Numbered from the stretch's first letter, positions 1 to 11,843 are shown. The stretch is 64,000 nt of DNA from Xenopus tropicalis (GCF_000004195.4 NC_030683.2:79818910-79882909), one strand, 5' to 3'. Notes: generated by a model from the sequence alone, not told the origin. Made by a program: numbers and translations.

Positions 1-1352
1 GTTGGGATCTATACTTGAAATGCCAAATGCTGCTTGTCCCTCTATTTATTCCCATCATAAAGATGAGCACTCAAGGTTACATTATTATTGGACCATTTTA
101 ATGCCAGATACAATATGCTGGATCCCTAAAAATCATAGACATTTGTTGGAGATATAGTTCTGCACCAAATCAAATATCTAGCTAAGGACAAGATGTTGGA
201 TTGAGCATATACAGAACTCTCCTAAATCAGTATTCGGGGATGGGAAAGTATGGATATCCTTTTTCATGGCCTCTTATCAGCACCCGTCTGTTCCCAATAA
301 TCTGTAAATGTTAAGTGCCGCTATTTCACTTGGAAGGCTCTCTCACAGATGGTGAATACTTCACTGCCAACATTTCAGAGCCCTCCGACACTACATTGCC
401 TTTGTGCTTTCCTGGTAGGTCAAAACTGCATTCACTAGCCTGGCATCCCTTTCAGGCATTAGTTTCTCTTTATATTGCATCTTTTTCTGTCATAATGTCA
501 TAATATGGATACAGAAATCATTGCTCATTAAGTCACTTATGAGAGGAGAAAAGAAACAGACTATGGCAGCAGCTAAACATTGCTTGAACTCTCATCGACC
601 TGTGTTGGACGTAAAACCTTCTATGCAGCAATCTAAAGGCATCATTCGGTGGATAAGTCATAGGACCTTAGGGCAGGAAGGTTGAATTTTATTTTCCCCT
701 CTCCCCTCAGCCTTTATGACCCTAGGGAAACCACTTCATGAGTCTCCAATTGTCCCATACTTTGACTGCAAGCCCTACAGAGCAGGTGATTACTGTGCCT
801 GCTCATATGTGTGCATGTCATTTGCAACAATACATAAGTGGTAATAAAAAGTATTCTTAGTTTTTCCCATGCCCAAGTCCACCACCCTCTTTGCTGTTGC
901 AGGTCCACACCCACCAAGTAACCATCGATTTAGGTTTCTGAGATGGATAATGGATAGACTTTTAAAGCTAGGCTCAGACAGACAACATTTCCTTCTGTTT
1001 TAGCATCAAAACAAAGCCACTATCTCCACGACTGTAGAAACAGGCAAACATAAAAATCAGCTGAGATATTCTATTACAAACCCAAACTCCACTTGTGTAT
1101 CTTTGGAAATATGCAGAAATGTGACCATATGGATTCAGTTTGGTGCAGAAAACATATCTCACAATTTGTCACAATAAAACTCAATCTTCTATGGGAGGAT
1201 CTGTATTTAAAGAAAAATATACTTTTTCCCATTTTTTTCCTATTGTATTGTATCTGGTCCTTTCTCTATAAAATTATTAGTCATATATATTTAATAGTTA
1301 CCCCTCCAAACAGCATTTCATCTATAGCCATTTTTTATTTTCTATAGCCCAC
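1..1352. other. Unique AT-rich stretch, no gene seen
   Basis: No open frame here has splice-like borders, a recognisable domain or protein-like composition. The short open frames look like chance. No tandem repeat or terminal inverted repeat was recognised. It is best described as intergenic or intronic. Confidence 0.6.
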
Positions 1353-1401
1353 ACCACCCTAGGCACATGCCTATTCCAGCTATTCCCTAGTTCCAGCCCT
1401 G
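1353..1401 (+). mobile_element. Terminal fragment of a hAT-like repeat
   Basis: The stretch ending ctagttccagccctg recurs almost unchanged at 57411-57425, preceded in both places by a similar cac-cct-ag-ca motif. Read on the other strand it begins CAGGGCTGGAAC, which fits the CAGGG-type ends of hAT elements. Only one terminus is visible, so the class is inferred. Confidence 0.45.
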
Positions 1402-3177
1402 CTTTTTTATTTCAAGTTTCCTCAGAAATCCTTCTTTTGCATGGTAGTATTTGGGCCCAATGGATTGCAAGACTGTATCCAAAATGTCACATCATCCCCA
1501 AGTATCAAAGTTTCTGAGGATACAATAGACTCTACTAAACGTTAATATCTCTTTAGGAAACCCTTTACATACATTTTTAATATGGAGAAAGGTGCCTGCA
1601 TACACTTATTTATAATAGCCACTTTATTAATCTATCTTTCCTAGCAATAGCAGCCAAATGTAAGTGCTTGCATTTCATCTTCTAGCTTGCTTAATATCAT
1701 ATTAAATTATTCAATATTAAACAATAGCTATATAACATGTTGTTGTACCTGTAGGTTTGATGCTTTCCTTATATCTTACACTGTCCTTTAAGCACTTTAG
1801 CACCCACAAACATACAGACATACTAGATATTTCTTCTTTATAGGCGTTTACTAAAAAAAGGAGCAATGCTGGTGCATTACAGTTGAGAAGAGGTTAAACA
1901 TATATTTATTCATTGAAATGGATTCTGCTCATATCTGCCATATTCAGTGATCTTTACACTTGCTAGCTTTTTTTGCAGTGCTTCCTCGCTCTTCTCACAT
2001 CGTTGAACTGTGAAAGTGTTATCCATTATTACTCAATGTAATGTATGAGTTTATTCTACTGTGGGCCAATCTTATTATTGCTGTTATATAATCTGGGATC
2101 ATTTTCTTGCTTTGTTTCAACCTCACTGCTTCTTTCTATCGGGATCTTTACGCAAGCTGACAATAGACAACTATCACTTTAGACCTAAGACTGAAATGAT
2201 TGGCATACTGCTGTAGAGAGGATTTTGGCCTCTGCCCTAGGGGAGGAGAGAGATATTTTTGCTTAGTTTGGCTACTAATAGAGGGTTTTTAACTACATAC
2301 TTATGTAGTTATAAGCTTTGCAAAATTCATCATACAGACACTTAAAATTGATGTGAACTTTCTTCTTAAGTATTTTTTTGTGTTGACTTATAGTTAATGT
2401 GTACCTTGCCTGAAATTCTCTTCTGTATTCGATTTGGTTATTTTTGACATTTTGTGTAAGGTACAATTTCATAAGTTGCTCTTAAAAGTACCCCATGATT
2501 TTCATGAAAGGTGCAGTTATCTTGAATCTGTTTTCTATGATGATTATGTTGATACACATATAATCCTGTGCAGACTGAGACCAAAATTGCTCTGAAATCG
2601 CTATTCATCCCTTCTAAACAAAAATGACTCTTGTTGATCATGTGTCTATAAAAGAGATTTTGTGTTATGTGTGCTCAACAGAGAAGACCAAGATGTGCTG
2701 GGACCCTAGGAGCAATATTCTGGGGTTACCTAGGGCAGCAAAGCAAGATTTGCAAGATTATAAGTATAACAAAACTAAATGGGGCTTATCACAAGGAAAT
2801 CCTTTCATTCAAACATACAAAGTGGTGGGACTATAGCTGCCGCTAAGAACAAGGCTGGCCTGTGCAAGGTGCAGAGTGCAGGCCTGAGACATAGACTAAA
2901 GTGGATGCAATTTATATAAGGCATTGTAGGACTTACCTCCTATGTAAAATCCAAGGAAAATGTGTTCCTTCTAAGACATTTTCTTTGCAGTTTTTTTTCA
3001 GCTGATGGAGAAACTTTATAAACCCCCCCATGTTGCCTACCACAGACTTTAAAGGCAACGGCTTGTCACTGCATTTATAGGCGGATATGCCCTGAAAATA
3101 CACAACTGGGCATTTCTGAGACAAATTCTGCCTGTACAAGCAATGACAGTCAAATGTCATTGAAGTCAGTGACAGTG
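1402..3177. other. Unique AT-rich stretch, no gene seen
   Basis: Only short open frames occur, including a 108-codon one on the minus strand at 2933-3259 that has no domain signature and overlaps a repeat fragment. No repeat family was recognised. Confidence 0.55.
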
Positions 3178-3215
3178 AGTAGTGGTGAGCGAATCTGTCC
3201 TGTTTCGTTTTCAGG
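3178..3215 (+). mobile_element. Fragment of the tagtgatgagcgaat MITE family
   Basis: The words gagcgaatctgtcc and tgtttcg match the left end of the fuller copy at 38454. Only about 40 bases remain and the right end is missing. Confidence 0.55.
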
Positions 3216-3829
3216 TATACTCTGCCAAAGAAAATGCCTTGTGTGCTATTAACCTTCACAAGGATGGCTTAAATATGAGGTCAATAGACATGAGCAAACC
3301 ACTTCTAATGTGCTTTAGCAAAATACTTATTTCAGCAAATAAATGTTGGGAGCTGAAAGAATTTGGAACCTACCTGAATTATTTTGCTTTATTTCTAGTT
3401 GTCAGGTATTGCACACAGCATGCAAGGGCACATGTGGTGGGGCCAGTACAAGGTCTGTTTATTTCCGGGTACCATATTATGCCCTTGCAGAAGATATGAT
3501 GCCCAAAACTTCTCATTCCCTAAAAACATTGGTTTAGAAAACTAGATGAGAGATTCAGAAATACAAAACCAGGACAAAAGCAAAAAACTCTCTTTAGTTG
3601 CATGGAAAAGAGCATTTTTCTTTTCTATTTTCTCTCAAGTCTATTTAGACCTCATAATGAAATATTTTTCTTCTACTCTATACTTGTATAAAGTATACGC
3701 ATATAAAGATCTAGTTTTGAAATACGAACGTTCTCCAGTTTGGACCAAGGTGAATTCAGTGTAAGTCAGGTCACTATTTATTTAAAATGATATTCTCCTG
3801 GTTTCCTTTCACTTGAAAAAACATACAGG
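3216..3829. other. Unique stretch, no gene seen
   Basis: Open frames at 3182-3537 and 3546-3764 have low-complexity, hydrophobic translations and no splice or domain support. Confidence 0.5.
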
Positions 3830-3955
3830 CAGATTAATTGACTGCTGGTGAAAGTGACCCCAGTGCGTCCATGTGTGTGTAATGAATAAGATTGTATGCT
3901 CAACTGGGGCAGTGACTGCTGTAAATAATAAACAATCTCTGTTATGCAATGTATG
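3830..3955 (+). repeat. Probable LINE 3'-tail-like repeat
   Basis: The string gattgtatgctcaactgggg followed by a short AT-rich run and aataaacaatctctg resembles the 3' untranslated ends of L2/CR1-group LINEs. The related word tagattgtaagctcc occurs at about 24887, after a LINE C-terminus. The exact ends are not visible. Confidence 0.35.
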
Positions 3956-3981
3956 AATGCTTAATAATGGAAACAATCATA

Positions 3982-4085
3982 CAGGTATGGAATCTGTTAT
4001 TTGGAAACCCATTATCCAGAAAGTTCTGAATTATGGAAAGCCCATCTTCCATAGACTCCATTATAAACCAATAATGAAAATTACA
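3982..4085 (+). mobile_element. MITE family A (caggtatgg), left terminus
   Basis: It begins caggtatggaatctgttat and continues through the conserved words cccattatccagaaag, gaattatggaaag and catagactccatt. All are shared with the complete copies at 32866 and 56468. The right half is absent, so this is a truncated copy. Confidence 0.75.
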
Positions 4086-4954
4086 GGTAACCTTTTGAGC
4101 AGGTTTTGGAAAAATAGCTTGACTGTATAAAGTACCTCTCTGTCTGATTTTTATATAATATAGTCGCTTCATTAAATCTGCAAAATGGTTCAGCTTTGTT
4201 TCTGCTGCTATACACTCTATAGATATTTCTCCACTGGTTAAAGATCTGCCATGTCTAACCACTGTCAGGGCTGATAACTTAACAGTGTCAGGTAACATCA
4301 AGGGAAACCATATCATGTGCGTCCTGTGGCAGAGATTCACATCTTGTTTCACATCACTCTAAAACACTGTCAGTATCAAGTTGCCATCTGTTTGTTATTG
4401 CTCTGATAAAGACAGACAGAAATGTATTCCCCACACCAAGATACTCATACTTGCACAAATGCAAATAATACTACTGCATGCCACAATATAGATTTCTTTG
4501 TATGACAGTACAAATCAATCCACACCTGCACTATAACCTAAGGTATATTGGATTTTTTGCCTCATTGATACCTCTGAGGCTAGAAGCGATTGTATTTTCC
4601 CAAAGCGGGATAAGTGTATCCTGACCAAAGCATTAATCCTACAGACTGATCTTCAATTGCCCCCCACCCCCCCACCATTGCAGCTTTTATAGCTGAGAAA
4701 TCTCCCAGACCAATACCCATCCATAAAGATATAAAACCACCATTAAAATGACCTCAAACCAGGCACATCATCTCAAATATAAAGCCCTAATTAGTTCACT
4801 ATTTACCCAAGTATTAGGCATGCTAATTGTACAAACATTATTGTAAAAAGTTGTCTGTGTAATTTTCAGCCTCAAAGTGTAATGAAAAGCCCCCTACCAC
4901 TGCCCCGCAGAGGTTTACCTACCTAACACAGAGCAGCTCTTATCTGCAGTCATA
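4086..4954. other. Unique stretch, no gene seen
   Basis: A C-rich run lies near 4660-4676. The minus-strand open frame at 3942-4352 is partly a MITE shadow. No exon-like borders were seen. Confidence 0.5.
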
Positions 4955-5354
4955 GGGGTAGATTTACTAATCCACAAATCCGAATCCCGAAAGGGAAAAA
5001 ATTGTATTGGACACGAAAATTTTGCGACTTTTTCATCGTCATCGCGATTTTTCGTATTTGTCGTGACTTTTTAGTCGCCGTCGCAACTTTATCGTATTTT
5101 GCGCGACTATTTCGTCCCCGTCGCGATTTTTTCGTATTGAGGGATAGTAAACGGCGGAAAAACCAATCCGATTTTTTCGCGACGGTGACGAAAACGTCGC
5201 AGAAAATATACGGAAAAGTCGCGATGGCGACGAAAAAATTGTGGGACATACGAAAAAGTCACGACGGCAACGAAAAAGCGGCAAAAATACCGATCATTAC
5301 GAAAAACCGCATTCGGGCGCCTTTGGACCGTTCGTGGATTAGTAAATCTGCCCC
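4955..5354. mobile_element. Palindromic MITE family C, CpG-rich
   Basis: It starts ggggtagatttactaatcc and ends ggattagtaaatctgcccc, the near-perfect reverse complement. The interior is rich in cg and ttttcg/cgaaaa words on both strands, so it folds on itself. The flanks are ata on both sides, a 3-bp direct duplication that would fit the PIF/Harbinger superfamily (inference). The open frames of up to 118 codons here are shadows of the palindrome. Related copies lie at 29516 and 51888. Confidence 0.8.
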
Positions 5355-5977
5355 ATAGTCTTAGTCATATCTGCAAGCCTCACATCTGTTACCAGACCCT
5401 CTCCATCACTGATCCCTGACCAGGAGTATGCATGCTGCAAGCCCATATGCCATAAGCCTTAGGAGTCATTTTTTTTTTAATAAAATAGCAAAGTGTCAGA
5501 TTTCCCCAATATTTTTGTTGACTGAAATAATTTGTTGTGATCCTGTCATTTTTACAGCACTGAATAGTATGGTAAATGCTTATAGAAGGGGAAGCCGACC
5601 TTTGTTGCTGAGTTACAACCCACATAATCTCTATTCAGCCATATTTTAGTAACAGCTAAGAGGGTTCTACTGCTGCTTTATAGCCGCTCAGACTAAACTG
5701 TATTTCTGTCTGACACACAGAGATTACACTGTTACAATACAACCATAAAATCCAGCACCTCTGAGGACACTGCAGCTTCGTTAAGACTCTAAAATGAAAT
5801 TTGACATCTGTCCTCTACCTCTGCCTGTAAAGTTGAGGATCTCACAAGAAAAGGTTTCAGTTATATGTGAATAAGGCAATGTGGGAAGTTCTGTTATTAA
5901 AGCACCAAAGTTACAGTGTTCTGCTCTTTAAATGAAGGTCTCTTTAAATGATCTTGCCAAACTACTTTAATTGTCTT
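5355..5977. other. Unique stretch, no gene seen
   Basis: Short open frames only. No recognised repeat and no credible exon. Confidence 0.5.
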
Positions 5978-7110
5978 TTATGAGGAGGTGAACAGGAACC
6001 TCAACTCTGGCATGTTAGTGGATGTGCTCTACATAGACCTCCTTGCTAAGGTCTAAGGTCTAAGACCTCCTTCTATCGATGCACCATTGAGAGTATTCTG
6101 TCCGGCTGTATCACCACCTGGTATGGCAGCTGTAATGCTTTGGACCGCAAAGCTCTGCAGAGGGTGGTGAGATCAGCAGAGGATCACCAGGACTGAACTG
6201 CCGGCCATGCAGGACCTGTACAGACAGCGCTGTAGGAGGAAGATGCAGCGGATCCTCTCTGACCCCGGCCACCCCAGCCACAGACTTTTCACGCTCCTAC
6301 CATCAGGCAGGCGGTACAGGAGCATCCAGACCCGCACCAGCAGATACAGAGACAGTTTCTACCCACAAGCCATCAGGCTTCTGAACTACTGACATTCTGT
6401 ACACACCAACACACACTCCCCATAACTACTGGACTCTTTGCAGTGTCACTTTAAGCAAAGCCACTTTAAATCCTCACTGCACAATTTCAAATATTTCATT
6501 GCATTTTTTATTGTAAATACTTGTACCTTTATTGCTCACTTTTATTATATTTAATATTTGTATTTTTTTTATTTTTTTATTTTTTTGTCTATGTAAAGAA
6601 CACGGGTCAAAAATTTTCATTACAGTAATGATGCTTCATTGTTATTTGTATATGACAATAAAACTTGAAACTTGAAACTAAAGCATTTGATACAGTACCA
6701 CACAGAAAGTCAATGATTACATTGAGGGATATTGGCACTGGAACATAATATTGTACTTGGATACAGAACTGGCTGAAGTAGAAGTAGATTGCAAGTTGTG
6801 GTGGTAAATAGAACATTTTCTTATTGGACCAGTGTGGTTAGTGGAGTACCGCAGGGGTCAGTCCTTGGGCCTTTGCTTTTTAACTTGTTAATGACCTGGA
6901 GGTGGGCATTCAAAGTAGTTTCTATTTTTGCCAATATTAAAAGTTTTGCTGATGATACTATAAGTTCCATGCAGGATGCTGCCACTTTGCAGAGTAATTT
7001 TAAAAAAAATTAGAAAAATGGGCAGCAAATTGTAAAATGAGGTTCAGTGTTAATAAGTGCAAAGTTATGCATTAAATGGTATTGTTTTGGGGGTATGCTT
7101 AATTAAGGAC
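5978..7110 (+). pseudogene. CR1-like LINE, reverse transcriptase fragment, interrupted
   Basis: Two pieces read as one reverse transcriptase. The left piece (to 6050) encodes VDVLYIDLLAK. The right piece (from 6678) continues with AFDTVPHRK, the junction typical of CR1/Jockey-group enzymes. Further along are SGVPQGSVLGPLLFNL at about 6838-6885 and FADDT at 6945-6959, which carries the catalytic aspartates. The 627 bases between the pieces are a second LINE inserted within the AKAFDT motif. The reading frame has other shifts and stops (for example around 6890-6940), so the element is dead. The 5' end, endonuclease domain and 3' tail are not evident. The right border near 7110 is approximate. 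Confidence 0.8.
6051..6677 (+). pseudogene. L2-like LINE 3' end inserted in the CR1
   Basis: A truncated 3' segment of a LINE of the L2/CR1 (Jockey) group. The first part reads SGCITTWYGSCNALDRKALQ and RVVRSAED, then frame shifts. From about 6193 it reads TELPAMQDLYRQRC and, after 6255, SDPGHPSHRLFTLLPSGRRY, with DSFYPQAIRLLNY just before the stop at 6390. This is the C-terminal region of these enzymes downstream of the polymerase. A 3' untranslated region of about 285 bases follows and ends gacaataaaacttgaaactt, a short tandem tail as in L2-type elements. Flanks read gctaag on the left and ctaaag on the right, a likely imperfect target duplication. Exact clade is an inference. Confidence 0.8.
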
Positions 7111-7186
7111 CTTTGTAAGGAGGAGAAGTAGTGCAGATTCCTTGCAAGAATTTAACAGGATTTAAATCTTCACGTCTGTTATCACG

Positions 7187-7396
7187 CTAATGTATAAAAA
7201 AGACCATTAAGTCAAGGAATGTATGCTCCAATGCATTTGTTGCACGATTTTTTGTCACCCGCGCCTTTTTTGACGCGACCGCGCCCAATTTGACGCAACT
7301 GAATTATCACTGAACTTTTACGAAACAATTCCCCAGTGGCGAAATGCGGAAATTCGCTGTAATTCCATGCCTGGCGAAAGAATTCGCTCATCACTA
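7187..7396 (-). mobile_element. MITE family B (tagtgatgagcgaat), diverged copy
   Basis: The right end reads gaattcgctcatcacta, the reverse complement of the family terminus. The interior carries the typical words ggcgaaatgcgg and gacgcgaccgcgcccaat. The left terminus is not clear. Confidence 0.65.
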
Positions 7397-7894
7397 CTGA
7401 TTAGCAAAGAGTGTCAGGTAGATTAATTAGTATACAGTGTGTAGTACATGTAATGATTACCCATGACCAGGGCTGCCATCACAAATCATGGGGCTCCAAT
7501 TATTAAAGCATTGGTCACTGACCTCCTGGACGGAGGGAAATCGCAACATGTAGAACGGGGCAGCAATAAAAAGAAATTTCCAGCACACGTATGAGCGCAG
7601 CCCTGATCTACCCCAGTCCCCTATGCTGAACCCCACAAACATTTAAGTCCCTTTATGACCTGTAGTTCACACTTTTAGGTCTCTTGGGACTTCCTTTGCA
7701 CCCTGACAGCAGGAAAACCTGATGATGTCCCCGCATGGACTGCACAGATGCATTCATAAATTACCCTTTACGTTAATTTAGTTTAGATTTAAAAAACAAA
7801 AGAAGAAAAATGCTTTTTTGCAATGAATTTTTCAAGCCTCAATAAAATAGATTGCACAGAGAGTGTTGGAGTGTGAGTGTTGCATGCGATGTAA
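7397..7894. other. No gene seen
   Basis: Unique sequence with short open frames only. Confidence 0.5.
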
Positions 7895-8214
7895 TAGGGC
7901 TGTATTTATACATTTGTGCAAAATGTTTTACACCAAAAAAAGGTGTAAAAAGCAGTGTAAAATTAAAATGCTATTTATAAAGCTGGGTATTTCTTTACTG
8001 CTGGTTTTACACCATCCTTTACTATTTTCAAAATCAGCATGCAGAATCCATTAGAAAGTTAAACGTGGTGATATTTATAAAGGTTAGTACAGTTCTACAG
8101 TTAATGGGCCTGTAAGAGAAATTCCTGAGTAAAAAGCAATATAGGAAGCAGTGTAATCTATAAAGGGGTGTATTATGATTGCTCTGCTTTTTACACCAAA
8201 ATTTTACACTCTGC

Positions 8215-9687
8215 CATGGGCGTCCACAGAAGGGGGCAAGAGGGGGCACTTGCCCCCCCCTGGAAAAGTAGCAAAAAAAACAAAAACCTTACTCCGTTTC
8301 TGCACTTTCCCCTCAAGCCCGTTTTTGCTGTGCTCCGATTGGATCTTTCTTCTTGTGGATTCACCAATCAGAGCACAGCTTCCTTGACAGACAGTAAAAT
8401 TGACCAATCAGAGCACAGATGCACACAGGGATCGGGAGATTTTGCAAACTGGAAACAGAAATAAAGACTGAAAAGATGAATCTGCAGCTGTAACTTTACC
8501 TGAGAACCAACTCTCAACTTTTGCTGCAGTTTTCATCCCACAGGTACTATACAGTTCTAAAGAATCACTAGCTGACATTAAATTGTTTAATTTATAATCT
8601 ATCCCCTACCCTAACACATGGAGGGTAAGTTAACTCTTTCCCTCTGAAAAAGCTCATTGTGTGTTTATATATTTGTTGTTGTTTTTTGCACTTACTATTT
8701 TTTTTTTTTTTTGTCATTGTTTTGTTCATTTATAGTAAGTTACAGTGGGGCCAATGTTGTGTATCAGTGCCAGTGTTATAGTGCCAGGGCCTGAATATCT
8801 GCCATCAGTACCCACTGCTCCTCATGGCATATAATGTGCTGGGTTTGTAAATACAGACTGCGTCTCACTGTATATAATGGGGAGTCAGTACCCACTGCCT
8901 TTCTTGCTATAAAACTAACATAAACACATCTAAAGGGGTGGTTCACTTTTAAGTTAACCTTTAGTATGTTATAAAATGGCCTATTCCTAGCAACTTTGCA
9001 ATTGGTCTTCCTAATTAATTTTTTTGAATAATTTGCCTTTCTCTTCTGCCTCTATACAGATTTCAAATGGGGGCCAAAAAATATTGCTCTGCGAGGCTAC
9101 AATTTTATTATTATTATAATTTTGTATTACTTATTTTTCCAAGTAGGCCCCTTAACTATTCATATTCCCATCTCTTGTTTAAATCACTACCTGGTTGCTA
9201 GGGTAAATAAGACCCTAGCAACCAGATAGCTGCTGAAATACCAAATGGAGAGCTGCTGAACAAAAAGCTAAATAACTGAAAAACCATTAAAAATAAAAGT
9301 GAATTCGAATGCGAACTACCCCTTTAAGCTAACTGATCCCAAACACAAATGTTTGCAGATCCCCTAACAGAAGTGCGCGTATGAATACTTTTACTACTAA
9401 TACTAAACATTTTAGGGTAAAAAAAAAAAGCACCCCCACCCACACTTTTGTACAGTATCCCTGGGAGTCAGTGGGAACGGCAAGAGGTAGTTGGGAGGTT
9501 AACTTTTTACGTCAGCAGTGAATCCACTAAGTGTCACATTAGCTGTAGGTCAGTCTGTGTATGGGCCATATTTAGCCTCCCCTAGTATCATCCTGCAAAA
9601 AAAAAATATATATATATATATTTATCTGTTGCAGGATGATGCTAGCTTACTTGCCCCCCCTTGGAAAATTTTCTGCGGACGCCCATG
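8215..9687. mobile_element. Non-autonomous hAT element with perfect 8-bp duplication
   Basis: The left end is catgggcgtccacagaag and the right end is ttctgcggacgcccatg, matching inverted repeats with one mismatch in the first 17 bases. The element is flanked by cactctgc at 8207-8214 and again at 9688-9695, a perfect 8-bp direct duplication, the hallmark of hAT transposition. Just inside both ends is a C/G-run (cttgccccccc type). At 1473 bp it has no transposase-like frame. The interior includes a caccaatcagagcacag-type repeat near 8360-8420, a T run at 8698-8712, a (TA)n run at about 9607-9621 and a nested T2 MITE. It must have been mobilised by a transposase supplied elsewhere. Confidence 0.85.
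8930..9327 (+). mobile_element. T2-type MITE nested in the hAT element
   Basis: It begins ctaaaggggtggttcac and ends actacccctttaa, complementary ends of the T2 (TTAAAGG) type. The interior contains the paired words ctggttgctagggtaa and accctagcaaccag, as in the copies at 23784 and 39023. One TTAA has decayed to ctaa. Confidence 0.8.
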
Positions 9688-9860
9688 CACTCTGCTACAC
9701 ATTTGTTACATTAGCTTTATAAATACACAGGATTTTACACAGTGTAGCATGCAGTTAATGGGGTGATGTGTGGGATATTTGAACTCCTTTTTTATTACAC
9801 AAATTTATAAATTTGCACTTTCCTTTAGTTGCACTTGTCACCAGTGCACCTGTTTTGTAT

Positions 9861-10413
9861 AGCACACAAGTGCACCTATTAATGTAGGGGGACCCTGGAA
9901 CTTCTGCCACCTTCAAGCTGGTGGTACTTCCATATTTCCTACTAAAGGCTGTATCAAAGGCACACCAGACTTTGGCCGCCTAAAGAATTATGGGCAGATG
10001 TCATTTTGGTGCAGATTGCCAGAAGTGATGAAATCTCAAATTTTCAGCACAATTGCATCCCATTAATCAAAAACAAAACTCCTGGACAGCACTGCTGGGA
10101 TTTTTCTGGTCTACATAATGGAGGGCCGATAATGGAAGCCAGTTTTGACTACTCAAAACACACCCATCTTATCACAAGAGCTTTTAAAACCATACCCACA
10201 TTAATGGTGGTAGCACACCAAAAAAACAAATAATTGGTGCTCACTGCAGTAATAGAAGTTTATTATGTCATACTAAGACACACCCTTAAATCCATATGCC
10301 TCCACCTCCCTTGTAGATAGCACAGCAACCTCCCACATATCATTACACACCTTAGAGACCCCCTAACAATTATTTTCAAAGGCTAACAAACTCCCTATTC
10401 ACCTCCCACGGGC
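9861..10413. other. No gene seen
   Basis: Unique sequence. The 75-codon open frame at 10006-10233 has no splice or domain support. Confidence 0.5.
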
Positions 10414-11300
10414 AACATAGGGCAGGCAGAGTATGTTACAAAGGCAGCATAGGACAGGCAGAGTATGACACACACATGCAGCAGAGGGCAGGCAAAGTAT
10501 TGCACACACACACATGCAGCATAGGGCAGGCAAAATATGGCACACACAGGCAGCATAGTGCAGGCAGAGAATAGCACACACAGACAGCATATGGCAGGCA
10601 GAGTATGGCACACAAGCAGCATAGGGCAGGCAGAGTTTGGCACATACAGGCAGCATAGGGCAGACAGAGTATGGCACACCAGCAGCATAGGGCAGGCAGA
10701 GTATGGCACACAGGCAGCATAGGGCAGACAGAGTATGGCGCACACAGGTAGCATAGGGCACTGGGCAGACAGAGTAGGGCACACACAGGCAGCATAGGAC
10801 AGGCAGAGTATAGCACATACAGACAGCATAGGACAGGCAGAGTATGGCACATACAGGCAGAGTATGTGACACATGCAGCATAGGGCAGGCAGAGTATAGC
10901 ACACACAGGCAGCATAGGGCAGGCAGAGTATGACACTCAGGCAGCGTAAGGCAGGCAGAGTATGGCACACACAGGCAGTATAGGGCAGACAGAGTATAGT
11001 ACATACAGGAAGCATAGGGCAGGCAGGGTATAGCACACAGGCAGCATAGGGCAGGCAGAGTATGGCACATACAGGCAGAGTATGTGACACATGCAGCATA
11101 GGGCAGGCAGAGTATAGCACCCAGGCAGCATAGGGCAGGCAGAGTATGATACTCAGGCAGTGTAGGGCAGGCAGAGTATGGCACACACAGGCAGTATAGG
11201 GCAGACAGAGTATAGTACATACAGGAAGCATAGGGCAGGCAGGGTATAGCACACAGGCAGCATAGGGCAGGCAGAGTATGGTAAACAGGCAGGGCAGAGT
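10414..11300. repeat. Minisatellite, ~34-bp unit, with 218-bp higher-order repeat
   Basis: About two dozen imperfect units of the pattern gcagcatagggcaggcagag followed by tatggcacacacag, with unit lengths varying from roughly 31 to 42 bp. In the right part, 10848-11065 (218 bp) is repeated as 11066-11281 (216 bp) with few changes, including the unusual words tatgtgacacatgcagc and tatagtacatacaggaagc, so a block of about six units was duplicated as a whole. Because the unit lacks stops, all three minus-strand frames stay open for long distances (up to 359 codons, Cys/Pro/Leu-rich). I regard these as by-products of the repeat, not as genes. Confidence 0.95.
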
Positions 11301-11548
11301 AGGGAAGGAGACAGGGAAACCTATCATGTCTATGTAAGTAACTGATCATGACCACTCCAAGATGTACTATGTACAGTGATACAATGCTGGCACTGCTCCT
11401 AAAGTCTGTCTGAGGGTTGAACAGGTGGAGAATGTGGTTGCTTACATTCTGAGTCTGAGGTCTTACAGGTGTGAACAATGCAGGGTCTTACAGCTTGAAT
11501 CTGAGGTGTGAATAATGTAGGAGCAGTTAATCACAGTACTGATAACAT

Positions 11549-11779
11549 CAGGGTTGGACTGGGCCACCGGGACACACCCCAGCGGCCCAGACCCGACCCT
11601 ATTGCTGCTTCCTCTGACCTGCGATGTCCTCCCCTGACGCGTTTCATTTGCGCATTCAGGAGAGGATGTCGGACAAGGGCCCCTGCAGGGGGGGGTTTAG
11701 GGTTGCGTGACGGGGGATGCCATACAGATGGGGGACCACACAAGGGGAGCTGTAGGTCACCAGTTGGACAGCACTGTTT
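11549..11779 (+). mobile_element. hAT-like fragments, probably two joined pieces
   Basis: The left end, cagggttggactgggccacc, resembles the terminus of the complete element at 36739. The right end, gtcaccagttggacagcactg, resembles the terminus at 19709. No matching 8-bp duplication flanks the whole, so this is probably two elements or a rearranged one. It is GC-rich compared with its surroundings. Confidence 0.55.
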
Positions 11780-11843
11780 TAGAAGATATTACATATCCTA
11801 TATAAAGCATCCTTACATAACTAGAGTCAAGTAGCACACAGAA

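Larger units (their letters stand above)
7895..9860. repeat. Older repeat flanking the hAT insertion
   Basis: On both sides of the hAT element the sequence is built of recurring tttataaa and ttttacac words (for example 7967-8046, 8069-8082, 8156-8206 and 9714-9760). This suggests the hAT element landed in an older inverted-repeat element. The termini of this outer repeat could not be fixed, so the limits are approximate. Confidence 0.35.

Noticed and set aside
5002..5358. Overlapping 80-118 codon open frames on both strands
   Set aside because: They mirror each other because the DNA is the palindromic family C MITE. The composition is dominated by ttttcg/cgaaaa translation.
10414..11300. Regularly spaced repeats suggestive of a CRISPR-like array
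   Set aside because: There are no unique spacers. Units are contiguous variants of each other, and the genome is plainly eukaryotic.
10395..11478. Very long minus-strand open frames (310 and 359 codons), Cys/Leu/Pro-rich
   Set aside because: They lie in the minisatellite. All three minus-strand frames are open over long distances, and the translation simply repeats the unit. No splice or start context supports a gene.
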